From contig CAXMMX010000057.1 of assembly GCA_964194535.1 (NCBI GenBank), positions 1-8,717 of the forward strand: DNA of 8,717 nt. The letters are read 5' to 3'. The notes under the pieces are model-generated. The model saw only the letters and a list, made by a program, of their open reading frames with translations. It was not told the DNA's origin and ran no database searches. This stretch comes from UBA2767 sp964194535 (GTDB lineage Bacteria; Pseudomonadota; Alphaproteobacteria; Rhizobiales; Methyloligellaceae). Each line of letters begins with the position of its first letter. The first letter of the stretch is position 1. The position numbers and the translations under genes were made by a program. This document shows positions 1-6,420 of the stretch, piece by piece.

Positions 1-525
1 ACTGTTGAGGTGGAGCTTAAGGGAATACTCATTGAACTAGATGAACGCGAATGGCTGAGCGAATGGTGGAAACCATTGCCCAAGGGCGGATGGCATGCAC
101 CTATTGTGATTGTCGAGGGCAGACTTGTGAGCCAGGGACACGCGCTCAATCGCGGTCTCCTGACCGAGGCGGTAATCGCCGCACACTCCGGACGTTCGCA
201 GATGAAGAGCACCCATATTTTTGGCAAGAAAAGTTGCCCCCATTGCAAACGCGCCAAGGGGTATATGAACGAAGCGCGAATGAAATATGCTTACCATGAT
301 GTGGTTCGCGAGCCGCGCGCGCTTTATGAAATGATTGCCCGGGTGAAGCCTATCGTTGGCCCCAAAACGCCGATTACCGTTCCACAAATCTGGATTGACG
401 GGCAATATGTCGGAGGCGCCGATCAGCTTGGGGAATTGCTCCATCGCAAAGACATAGAGCCCAACCCGGAACGCGGACAAAATTCCATGTCACCGGCTAT
501 CAGGGCGATACATTTAAGGGCGTGA
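1..525 (+). CDS. Glutaredoxin, probably tandem-domain, 5' partial
   Basis: Thiol-disulfide oxidoreductase of the glutaredoxin family, expected to reduce disulfides or glutathione mixed disulfides in the cytoplasm. Counting from the GTG at 10, a complete C-terminal domain spans about residues 65-150: active site CPHC at 76-79, the TVPQ loop with the cis-proline (P125), and the GG of the glutathione-binding segment at 135-136. The preceding stretch (about 1-60) is not a random leader. APIVIVEGRLVSQG lines up with VPQIWIDGQYVGG, so it resembles the back half of a second glutaredoxin fold. The frame is open to the first base of the window (codons ACT GTT GAG before the GTG) and the GTG has no evident ribosome binding site, so I infer that the gene starts upstream and encodes two glutaredoxin domains. 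The first active site, if present, lies outside the window. About 20 residues follow the C-terminal domain with no recognisable motif. The call of glutaredoxin is secure; the tandem architecture is inferred. Confidence 0.85.
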   Translation, partial: TVEVELKGILIELDEREWLSEWWKPLPKGGWHAPIVIVEGRLVSQGHALNRGLLTEAVIAAHSGRSQMKSTHIFGKKSCPHCKRAKGYMNEARMKYAYHDVVREPRALYEMIARVKPIVGPKTPITVPQIWIDGQYVGGADQLGELLHRKDIEPNPERGQNSMSPAIRAIHLRA

Positions 526-544
526 TGGTCAGTTAGTCGCCCTT
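516..544. terminator. Weak hairpin between convergent genes
   Basis: A 7-bp inverted repeat, AAGGGCG (516-522) and CGCCCTT (538-544), overlaps the glutaredoxin stop codon and lies in the 47-bp gap before the convergent anti-sigma gene. The loop is 15 nt and neither side has a T tract, so it is at best a weak or factor-assisted transcript end. Confidence 0.25.
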
Positions 545-572
545 CTCCACACTTGGCGGTCAGGGCACGCGC

Positions 573-1316
573 CTAGGGTGTTTGTTTCACCAGAAGACCG
601 GCAAACATGACCGGTCCCATGGGCTTGCCAGAGGGCGCGCCGCCTTCAGGCTCAAGGGAGATAGCGAGCTGCACCCCTTTTTCAAGCATTTTATAGTCAA
701 TCTCGGCAGGCGCATCCATCATGGCGTAAGCGCCAGTGCCAACAAGACCAAGTGTCATCGGCGGTTTCTTGCCGTCTTTCATGATGGCCCAGAGCTCATA
801 GCTCTTTGACGCATGTGCCTGCGCGGAAACAGGCCGGATTGCGAATTGTTTGCCGTGCATATTCATGGTGATGACGAACCCGGTTTCGCCCTTGTCGCTT
901 TGCAGCATCGCCACATAGCGCACTTCAGGCGGCGCCTGTGTGAAGGGTGTATCCAGCCCGCCCATCCACACGACGGCAAGCGTGATTGAGGCGGCGACAG
1001 CGGTCATGGTGGCGTATCTCCACATGGCCAGGCTTCGCTTCAGATCAACCAATTGCTCTGCAAGGTTCAAGAGCGTCGTACTGCCTGCGCTAACAGGTGA
1101 AGTTAGCGCGGCCTCGATCTTTTTCCATGCGGAAGCGGGAGGTTTGACTGGCGGCACGGCTTTAATCAGGGGGCTGAGGCGTTCTTCCCATTCACTGACG
1201 GCGTGTGCGAACGCCGCATCCGAGGTCTTGAGCTTTTCTGCTTCAGAACGTTCCTCTGCATCCAGAGTGCCCAGCGCATATTCGCCGGCAAATATGTCGA
1301 TGTCGCGTTTAGCCAT
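573..1316 (-). CDS. RskA-type membrane anti-sigma factor
   Basis: Predicted partner and inhibitor of the ECF sigma factor encoded immediately upstream. The 247-residue protein has three parts. The cytoplasmic N-terminal domain (about 1-75) has the acidic-helical pattern seen at the start of RskA-like proteins (IFAGEYALGTLDAEER at 8-23). One membrane helix follows at about 101-119 (YATMTAVAASITLAVVW). The periplasmic C-terminal domain (about 130-247) carries the typical SYELWAI segment at 172-178 and LEPEGGAPSGKPMGPVMFAG near the end, matching the RskA C-terminal domain. The N-terminal domain has no HxxxCxxC zinc motif, so it is not a ZAS-type (ChrR/RsrA) factor. Its ATG lies inside the end of the sigma gene (8-bp overlap), which implies translational coupling and matched expression. 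In this family the signal is usually passed by regulated proteolysis of the membrane protein; the inducing signal cannot be read from the sequence. Confidence 0.85.
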   Translation of the reverse strand: MAKRDIDIFAGEYALGTLDAEERSEAEKLKTSDAAFAHAVSEWEERLSPLIKAVPPVKPPASAWKKIEAALTSPVSAGSTTLLNLAEQLVDLKRSLAMWRYATMTAVAASITLAVVWMGGLDTPFTQAPPEVRYVAMLQSDKGETGFVITMNMHGKQFAIRPVSAQAHASKSYELWAIMKDGKKPPMTLGLVGTGAYAMMDAPAEIDYKMLEKGVQLAISLEPEGGAPSGKPMGPVMFAGLLVKQTP

Positions 1317-1854
1317 CCCCCAGGCACTCCTTTACGCGAGCAAGGCTACGTCGGATCCAGCTCTTTACGGTGCCGACTGGCGTAGACATGCGTTCAGAGA
1401 TTTCTTCGTGTGTATATCCGTAATAATAAGCCATCAGCAGACATTGTCTTTGTTCAGGATTAAGCCTTTCCATACAACCGAGCAACGCTTTCAACTCATT
1501 GTTCTGGGCCGTCAACTCAAACGGGTCAGGCGTCTCGTCCGCCCGTTCACCGCCGTCCTTTTGGTCCTCGACGGCAACTTCAGTTCGTTTGCGCAATACA
1601 TCGATAGCGCGATTTCGCGTAATCGCAACCATCCAGCTCATGGGTGATCCAAGCTCCGGGCGAAAATTGGGTGCGGCATCCCAAATCTTGAGATACGCGT
1701 CCTGAATCACGTCCTCAGCCAGGTCACTTCTTTTCAATATACGTATTGCAACGCCAAACAGTTTCGCGCTTGTGGCATTATAAATAGCGTGAAATGCGGC
1801 TTTGTCGCCATTGGCGGCGGCGCGAAGCAGTTGGTCAAGTTCAGGTTGGGCCAT
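1309..1854 (-). CDS. ECF-family RNA polymerase sigma factor (SigK/RskA-type pair)
   Basis: Alternative sigma factor of 181 residues, normal for the family. Region 2 (about 21-90) contains DLAEDVIQDAYLKIWD at 44-59 (core binding and -10 recognition) and PMSWMVAITRNRAIDVLRKR at 71-90. A linker with the acidic segment 92-112 follows. Region 4 (about 125-178) contains LNPEQRQCLLMAYYYGYTHEEI and the helix-turn-helix ending in TPVGTVKSWIRRSLARVKE, which binds the -35 element. There is no C-terminal extension. It is the first gene of a two-gene operon with its anti-sigma factor, and divergent from the DUF1489 gene with 132 bp between them. ECF factors of this type usually transcribe their own operon. 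I looked for a GGAAC-type -35 on the coding strand upstream and found none convincing, so autoregulation is likely from the family but not shown. Which ECF subgroup it belongs to is not settled here. Confidence 0.92.
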   Translation of the reverse strand: MAQPELDQLLRAAANGDKAAFHAIYNATSAKLFGVAIRILKRSDLAEDVIQDAYLKIWDAAPNFRPELGSPMSWMVAITRNRAIDVLRKRTEVAVEDQKDGGERADETPDPFELTAQNNELKALLGCMERLNPEQRQCLLMAYYYGYTHEEISERMSTPVGTVKSWIRRSLARVKECLGDG

Positions 1855-1986
1855 TACCGGCTATCTAGCATATGTGTGACTTGTGATTGCAGTGTATGTT
1901 GGGGATATAGCGAAATACCGCTGGATGAGGAAGCAAGTGTTTGCCCTCAGTGGCTCTTTCCAGCGTCGGAAGCATAATCAGGAACC

Positions 1987-2424
1987 ATGAGCGTTCATCT
2001 CATTAAATTATGCGTCGGGATTGAGAGCGTTGCGCATTTGAGCGAACGGCAGAAGTTCCGTCTTGCTCAACTTGAAGCACAGGGTCAGACATGTGAGCTG
2101 TTTCACCGTACGCGCCAGATGCCCCGCAGGCGCGATGAATTGCTCAAGGGCGGTTCGTTATACTGGGTCATCAAGGGGGTTGTCCTCGTACACCAGAATA
2201 TTCTCGATCTTCGGACAGTGCGCGGTGATGACGGGATAAGGCGCTGTGACATCATTCTTGATCCCAGGCTCGTGCCGACACGCCCGCATCCGCGGCGCGC
2301 ATTTCAGGGCTGGCGCTATCTGAGCCTGGAGGATGCCCCCAGGAATTTGGGGTTGTCGGGTGCGGATATCGACCAGCTTCCGGAGCAAATGCGCACCGAG
2401 CTGATCGAGTTGGGGCTGCTGTAA
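1987..2424 (+). CDS. DUF1489 family protein
   Basis: A 145-residue protein that I recognise as DUF1489, a family of about 140 residues found almost only in Alphaproteobacteria and without a known biochemical role. Family-typical pieces are the N-terminal MSVHLIKLCVGIESV, the basic segment HRTRQMPRRRDELLKGGSLYWVIKG (about residues 38-62, where RDELL-x-GGSLYWV-KG is the signature), and the C-terminal PRPHPRRAFQGWRYL-like block followed by DAPRDL-like and LP-x-x-MR-x-EL-x-x-LGLL motifs. No signal peptide or membrane helix is visible, so it should be cytoplasmic. The ATG at 1987 has an AGGA at 1980-1983, with a spacer on the short side. The gene is divergent from the ECF sigma gene and its stop lies 6 bp from that of the convergent panC, so the two 3' ends must overlap in transcription. 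Family membership is firm; function is unknown. Confidence 0.85.
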   Translation: MSVHLIKLCVGIESVAHLSERQKFRLAQLEAQGQTCELFHRTRQMPRRRDELLKGGSLYWVIKGVVLVHQNILDLRTVRGDDGIRRCDIILDPRLVPTRPHPRRAFQGWRYLSLEDAPRNLGLSGADIDQLPEQMRTELIELGLL

Positions 2425-2430
2425 GCGTGT

Positions 2431-3294
2431 TTATTTGCCGGCGCCGGGAACCGCCACATTGTCTATCAACCGGGTTTTGCCAAGCATTACTGCGGCAAAC
2501 ACCCGTGCAGGCTCGCGCACACGGCCTTCGACGGGCGCCAGATTTTTCGCGTTGCGAACTTCCAGATAATCCACAGAGAAGCCTTCCTGCGCGAGGTGCA
2601 TAATGCCCTTTTCGAGCAGCTCGATGGTGGATTTTCCGGCTGCGAGTGCTTCGGAAATTTCGGATATGGTCCGGTATAGCTGTGGTGCTTTTTGGCGCTC
2701 GCCTGGCGTCAGATAGGCGTTGCGCGATGACATGGCGAGGCCATCCGACTCTCGCACGATGGGTCCGCCGAGAATTTCAACGTTCATATCCAGATCGCGC
2801 GCCATCCGGCGGATCACCAGCAGCTGCTGAAAATCCTTCTCGCCGAAGATTGCCACATCCGGGCGGCACTGGTTGAGCAGTTTGGCGACAACGGTGGCAA
2901 CGCCGCCGAAAAAATGTGGCCGGGATGCGCCGCACAGCCCCTCGCTAAGGCCCTCCACGGTGATATGGGTGGAAAAATCCTCCGGGTAAACTTCATCGCG
3001 CGGCGGCATGAAAACGAGATTGACACCGAGCGCGGCGAGGTGTTCCAGGTCTTTCTCATGCTCGCGGGGGTAGCTGTCAAAATCTTCATGCGGCGCGAAC
3101 TGGGCCGGATTCACGAAGATGGAGACAATAGTACGCTCGCCAGTTTTCCTGGCCAGCCTGACAAGCGAGAGATGTCCCTCATGTAGTGCGCCCATGGTCG
3201 GCACGAGGACAGTTTTTTCCCCTGCGCCGCGCCAATGGCTGACCGCGTATCTGAGGTCCTTGATTGCCGTGACGGTTTTTATACTGGCTGACAT
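2431..3294 (-). CDS. panC: Pantoate--beta-alanine ligase (pantothenate synthetase)
   Basis: Catalyses ATP-dependent condensation of D-pantoate with beta-alanine to give pantothenate, the vitamin B5 precursor of coenzyme A; cytoplasmic. With the start at 3294 the protein has 287 residues, close to the family's usual 280-odd. Nucleotidyltransferase-fold motifs are all present: PTMGALHEGHL (32-42, containing the HxGH signature H38-H41), FVNPAQF (60-66), SRPHFFGGV (124-132), GEKDFQQL (151-158) and MSSRN (188-192, the KMSKS-like loop). The frame stays open upstream to an ATG at 3339, adding 15 residues. I prefer the internal ATG because conserved PanC sequence begins a few residues after it, a GGAA lies about 9-12 nt ahead of it, and the 3339 ATG has no ribosome binding site. 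panB and panD are not adjacent, so the gene seems to stand alone. Confidence 0.96.
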   Translation of the reverse strand: MSASIKTVTAIKDLRYAVSHWRGAGEKTVLVPTMGALHEGHLSLVRLARKTGERTIVSIFVNPAQFAPHEDFDSYPREHEKDLEHLAALGVNLVFMPPRDEVYPEDFSTHITVEGLSEGLCGASRPHFFGGVATVVAKLLNQCRPDVAIFGEKDFQQLLVIRRMARDLDMNVEILGGPIVRESDGLAMSSRNAYLTPGERQKAPQLYRTISEISEALAAGKSTIELLEKGIMHLAQEGFSVDYLEVRNAKNLAPVEGRVREPARVFAAVMLGKTRLIDNVAVPGAGK

Positions 3295-3387
3295 ACAAAA
3301 TATTCCAGGCCTGGATGTAACGGGCGCCTTGCCCGCCATTGCAGTAAGATCAATTTGTGACCATTTATATGATGAGGTTTAAATCTG

Positions 3388-3424
3388 AAAAGGCCAGCAA
3401 TTGCAAAAGGCCAGCAATTGCAAA
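3388..3424. repeat. 17-bp tandem direct repeat, 2.2 copies
   Basis: Two exact adjacent copies of AAAAGGCCAGCAATTGC (3388-3404 and 3405-3421) followed by three more bases of a third. Each copy contains the 8-bp palindrome GCAATTGC (3397-3404 and 3414-3421) and the palindrome GGCC. The block ends 27 bp before the start codon of the VWA gene, so it would lie in that gene's promoter or 5' untranslated region. It could be an operator pair or a chance slippage duplication; 17 bp is not a whole number of helical turns. Confidence 0.8.
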
Positions 3425-3451
3425 TGGATTACCTGAAAGCAAGAAGGCGTC

Positions 3452-4189
3452 ATGGCTAAAAACAAAACACCGGCAACCGCGAGGGGCAACGAGCAGGATA
3501 ACTTGCCTGACGCCCGCTCCTCCGAAGTCGAAGTCGATGCCTTTCTGGACAAGGTTAAATCGCTTTCTGTCTCGCAGAAGGCCGGTACGCGCGGACGGCT
3601 GATTTTTGCCATGGACGCAACGATGAGCCGCCAGCCTACATGGGACATGGCGCTTGGCCTGCAAGCTGGGATGTTTTCCTCCGTCAAGGCGGTCGGCGGG
3701 CTCGATGTACAGCTTGTTTATTTTCGCGGCTTTGGAGAGTGCCGGTCCAGTAAATGGGTAAAAAATCCCGAAGCCCTGGCCAGCTTGATGACACAGGTCT
3801 TCTGCAGGGGTGGTCATACCCAGATTGGCCGGATTCTGAGCCACGCACTGAACGAGACAAATGATACCAGGGTCAATGCACTCGTTTATGTGGGTGATTG
3901 CATGGAAGAGAATATCGACGATTTGTCCGCGAGCGCTGGTGAGCTCGGGTTACTGGGTATGCCGGTATTCCTGTTTCAGGAGGGCAACGACACCAAGGCG
4001 GAAACAGCCTTTCGCGAGATTGCCCACTTGACCGGAGGCGCCTATTGCCGCTTCGATGCAGGCTCAGCCGCGCAACTGAGGGAGTTGCTGTCGGCGGTGG
4101 CTGTCTATGCGGCGGGAGGCCGCAAAGCACTTGAAAGTTATAGTGGTGGCAAGGGCGGCGTACAGGGGCTGCTGGAGCAATTGAACTAA
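3452..4189 (+). CDS. VWA domain protein, function unknown
   Basis: A 245-residue soluble protein with a von Willebrand factor A fold at about residues 47-220. The metal-ion-dependent adhesion site can be read: GRLIFAMDATMSR gives D55-x-T57-x-S59 (the canonical first serine is threonine), T123 in GGHTQIG supplies the MIDAS threonine, and D149 in VYVGD the second aspartate. A short polar, probably disordered N-terminus (1-30) and a glycine-rich tail (222-236) flank the domain. There are four cysteines (97, 118, 150, 199) and no signal peptide, so it should be cytoplasmic. The start is supported by AGAAGG at 3442-3447, 4 nt before the ATG. The next gene, a membrane J-protein, begins 4 bp after the stop. 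VWA proteins commonly assemble complexes with AAA+ or membrane partners, but no MoxR-type ATPase is nearby. No function is assigned; the family is recognised from its domain, the partner from gene order. Confidence 0.85.
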   Translation: MAKNKTPATARGNEQDNLPDARSSEVEVDAFLDKVKSLSVSQKAGTRGRLIFAMDATMSRQPTWDMALGLQAGMFSSVKAVGGLDVQLVYFRGFGECRSSKWVKNPEALASLMTQVFCRGGHTQIGRILSHALNETNDTRVNALVYVGDCMEENIDDLSASAGELGLLGMPVFLFQEGNDTKAETAFREIAHLTGGAYCRFDAGSAAQLRELLSAVAVYAAGGRKALESYSGGKGGVQGLLEQLN

Positions 4190-4193
4190 CTTA

Positions 4194-4916
4194 ATGCAAT
4201 ATCTCATCCTTGGAGTGCTTTTTCTACTTGTCGTCTATGCGGCGCTGCGCTCCTTTCTTAATGCCAATCCGAAGACCATGGTGCAGAATTTGCGCAATAT
4301 GGCAGGATTTGCCGCGCTGCTCATGGCGCTGTTCTTCACTGTGACCGGCCGCTTTCCGCTGGCAGTTCCATTGGGGATCATCGCGATATCCTTGCTCAAG
4401 GGCAATCTGTCCGCATTCACCGGCGGCTTCAATCCATTTCCCGGCAATGCCAACAAGAGCGCGGGGCAGCAATCGCGCGTGCGGACCCGCACGGTCGAAA
4501 TGGAACTCGATCACGACACTGGAGATATGGAAGGCCGGGTCATCAAGGGGCGCTTTGCGTCCCGGATGCTTTCATCCATGAATGAGAGCGAGCTGATCCA
4601 GCTTTGGAACGATTGTCTCAAACCCGACCCCCAGGCCGCCCAGCTGCTCGAGGCTTATATGGACCGCCGAATTCCGGACTGGCGCGAAGGGGTTGGTGAG
4701 AAAGCAAAACAAGGCGCTCAGGCCGGGAGTCGATCAGATGGCCCTATGTCCATCGACGAGGCCTATGAGATTCTGGGTCTTCAGCCGGGTGCCAGCAAGG
4801 CCGACATCCGCCATGCGCATCGTAGCTTGATGAAGAAGATGCATCCGGATCAGGGCGGGTCCACTTATCTGGCGGCGAAAATCAATGAGGCCAAGGATCA
4901 GCTGCTCGGCCAGTAA
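4194..4916 (+). CDS. Membrane-anchored J-domain protein, Pam18/Tim14-like
   Basis: A 240-residue DnaK co-chaperone candidate. The N-terminus is membrane-embedded: helix 1 at about 3-20 (LILGVLFLLVVYAALRS) and a second hydrophobic region at 36-69 that may form one or two helices. A middle region at about 95-165 (VRTRTVEMELDHDTG, then a helical segment with LIQLWNDCL) is not a domain I can name. The J domain is at the very C-terminus (185-240), with the catalytic HPD at 217-219 in MKKMHPDQGGS and ending AAKINEAKDQLLGQ. That C-terminal placement, the HPDxGGS-Y-AAKINEAKD-LL signature and the membrane anchor match mitochondrial Pam18/Tim14 (DNAJC19) rather than DnaJ; there is no G/F region or zinc domain. 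Family knowledge predicts stimulation of DnaK ATPase at the inner membrane. The substrate is unknown. It follows the VWA gene by 4 bp with no strong ribosome binding site of its own, suggesting translational coupling. Confidence 0.87.
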   Translation: MQYLILGVLFLLVVYAALRSFLNANPKTMVQNLRNMAGFAALLMALFFTVTGRFPLAVPLGIIAISLLKGNLSAFTGGFNPFPGNANKSAGQQSRVRTRTVEMELDHDTGDMEGRVIKGRFASRMLSSMNESELIQLWNDCLKPDPQAAQLLEAYMDRRIPDWREGVGEKAKQGAQAGSRSDGPMSIDEAYEILGLQPGASKADIRHAHRSLMKKMHPDQGGSTYLAAKINEAKDQLLGQ

Positions 4917-4936
4917 AATTTCGCGAGCGTAAAGCG

Positions 4937-6238
4937 CTATTCTGCAGACATGACAACACAGGTGATTGCGCGGCGCTTGAGCTGGTTACAGGTGCTGTCA
5001 GCCGAACTTCGCGAGAACCCGGCGAACCGGGCGCGGTAAAGATTACCCCTGGGTTCAAGTAGTGGCATCGCCAGCGGTTTATGACCGGAGATCACATCAC
5101 CCGCCGTTTCCTGGATTGTGGAGAGACGCTGTATGGCATCCCTCTGGCGTGAATAGGCTCCCACCTGAATATGGAATCCGCTGAGCTGTGCGTTTGGTGT
5201 ATTTGTTGCAGTATCAGCTGGAATTGAAGCAACCGTTATGGGTGCGTTTTTTGTGACCGGCTGTATTGCAGGTTTCTTTTTGATCCTGGAAGGCACGACG
5301 CTGGCGGCCGCTTTTTCGGGAAATTTCAAAGATGATGCGACTTGTACGGGCTTCTTATAAGTCGCGGGGCGTTTCTTGCGCGGCAGCCGTGCGATTGCCT
5401 TTGGCATTGTTTTATTGAGGATAGCTCGCATGGCGGCGTTGCGCCGCTTGGAAGTCTTGCCGCCGAATATGACCGCGATCAGATGCTTGTTGCCCCGTCG
5501 CACATTGGCCAGAAGGTTGAACCCGGAAGCACGTGTGTAGCCGGTCTTGATGCCGTCAGTGCCTTTGTAGTCGAACAACAGGCGGTTGTGATTGCGGTAT
5601 TTCTTGCCTTTGTATTTGAAATATTTCCGGCTGAAATTTTTGTATCTTCCCGGATGATCGAACATCAGCCGGTTGGCCATGGTGATCATGTCGCGCGCGG
5701 TCGTGACCTGAAGTTTGTTGGGCAGACCGGATGCATTCTTGAACACGGTCCGGCGCATCCCGATTTTATGGGCCTTGGCGGTCATCATCTTCGCGAAGTT
5801 GGCTTCCGACCCGCCGATATTTTCCGCGATCGTTACTGCCACGTCGTTTGCCGACTTGGTCACCAGCGCCTTGATAGCATCGGCCACGGAGATGGTTTTG
5901 CCGGGCTTCAACCCCAGTTTTGACGGCGCTTGTTTTGCCGCCTTGCGTGATACCTTGAGGCGTGAATCCGCATGCAGCCTGCCTGCTTCCATATAATCGA
6001 ACAGAAGATACAAGGTCATGATTTTGGTGAGAGATGCGGGGTATCGCAGCGCGTCGCCTTGGCGGGAATACAGAATTTTACCCGTGTGGCCATCGACCAC
6101 CATAGCCGAATATTTCGATGCCGCCTGAACCTGACTTGCCGATACGGCGCTCAGCGCGGCAACGGCCAGAAGGCAAGCGGTAACTGCATTTTTCCAACAC
6201 GCGGCTAGCGACCGGCGCAACGGCAACCACCTTGACAC
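4937..6238 (-). CDS. dac: D-alanyl-D-alanine carboxypeptidase (PBP5/6 family) with SPOR domain
   Basis: Exported serine peptidase that removes the terminal D-Ala from peptidoglycan pentapeptides. From a GTG at 6238 it has 433 residues. The signal peptide (about 1-39) has a basic n-region, a hydrophobic core VTACLLAVAALSAVS and an AxA-type site ending SASQVQA. The S11 catalytic domain (about 40-280) shows PASLTK with S69 and K72, SAN at 129-131 and KTGYT at 231-235. A long basic, proline-containing linker follows (about 281-350), then a SPOR domain at about 353-433 (GFHIQVGAYSRQRDA), which in other proteins binds denuded glycan at the division septum. It lacks the usual PBP5 C-terminal amphipathic anchor, so SPOR may replace it for localisation. 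The frame is open to a TTG at 6328, but a start there puts 30 non-signal-like residues first; the GTG at 6238 has GGGG about 5 nt upstream. Which dac paralogue this is cannot be told. Confidence 0.92.
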   Translation of the reverse strand: MSRWLPLRRSLAACWKNAVTACLLAVAALSAVSASQVQAASKYSAMVVDGHTGKILYSRQGDALRYPASLTKIMTLYLLFDYMEAGRLHADSRLKVSRKAAKQAPSKLGLKPGKTISVADAIKALVTKSANDVAVTIAENIGGSEANFAKMMTAKAHKIGMRRTVFKNASGLPNKLQVTTARDMITMANRLMFDHPGRYKNFSRKYFKYKGKKYRNHNRLLFDYKGTDGIKTGYTRASGFNLLANVRRGNKHLIAVIFGGKTSKRRNAAMRAILNKTMPKAIARLPRKKRPATYKKPVQVASSLKFPEKAAASVVPSRIKKKPAIQPVTKNAPITVASIPADTATNTPNAQLSGFHIQVGAYSRQRDAIQRLSTIQETAGDVISGHKPLAMPLLEPRGNLYRARFAGFSRSSADSTCNQLKRRAITCVVMSAE

Positions 6239-6420
6239 ATTCACCCCAAGGCCAGATGGCCTCGTTCCCCTAATTCGTACATTAATCGCGGGCCCTGATC
6301 CCCCGCATGAGAACGCCTCCACAACCAAGCGTTCGGCATCTCAAACCTAGTGGGCTGGGCATTACCAATTCGTTAAGAGGGATTGGCAAATAAAAAAATG
6401 CTGCAGTGCAATAAATTATA
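6239..6420 (-). promoter_or_regulatory. Upstream region of the carboxypeptidase gene, with CtrA-like box
   Basis: The gap between the carboxypeptidase and phasin genes is 272 bp; this is the half nearest the carboxypeptidase. It contains TTAC-N7-TTAA on the plus strand (6362-6376; reverse TTAACGAATTGGTAA), one base off the CtrA consensus TTAA-N7-TTAA. It also contains an overlapping inverted repeat CCAAT (6365-6369) / ATTGG (6382-6386). On the minus strand TTGCCA (6389-6384) is a possible -35, but the -10 at 17 bp (GGTAAT) is poor. A short dyad, AGGCCATCTGGCCT, lies at 6248-6261 just ahead of the chosen start. The CtrA box is a suggestion only. Confidence 0.3.

Noticed and set aside
511..522. 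12-mer CATTTAAGGGCG near the glutaredoxin stop, repeated at 6869-6880 after the phasin
   Set aside because: Both copies sit at hairpin arms, but the flanks differ and only two copies occur in the window; likely chance.
940..1647. A 235-codon plus-strand open frame across the sigma/anti-sigma genes
   Set aside because: Antisense to two clear genes; composition is low-complexity Ala/Arg/Ser and has no recognisable domain. A shadow frame.
1881..1911. Sigma-70 promoter for DUF1489: TTGTGA with GATATA or TATAGC
   Set aside because: The -10 is poor at 17-bp spacing and the better one needs 19 bp; too weak to list.
3295..3339. Longer panC start at 3339 adding 15 residues
   Set aside because: No ribosome binding site, and PanC-like sequence begins after the internal Met at 3294, which gives the usual length.
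3365..3844. Minus-strand frame of 159 codons over the VWA gene start
   Set aside because: The plus-strand frame has the MIDAS motif and a good ribosome binding site; the antisense frame has nothing recognisable.
5342..5923. A 193-codon plus-strand open frame inside the carboxypeptidase gene
   Set aside because: Antisense to the catalytic domain with all its motifs in the other strand; no independent domain or ribosome binding site.
6239..6328. Longer carboxypeptidase start at a TTG (6328)
   Set aside because: Adds 30 residues ahead of the signal peptide, uses a rare start codon and has no ribosome binding site.
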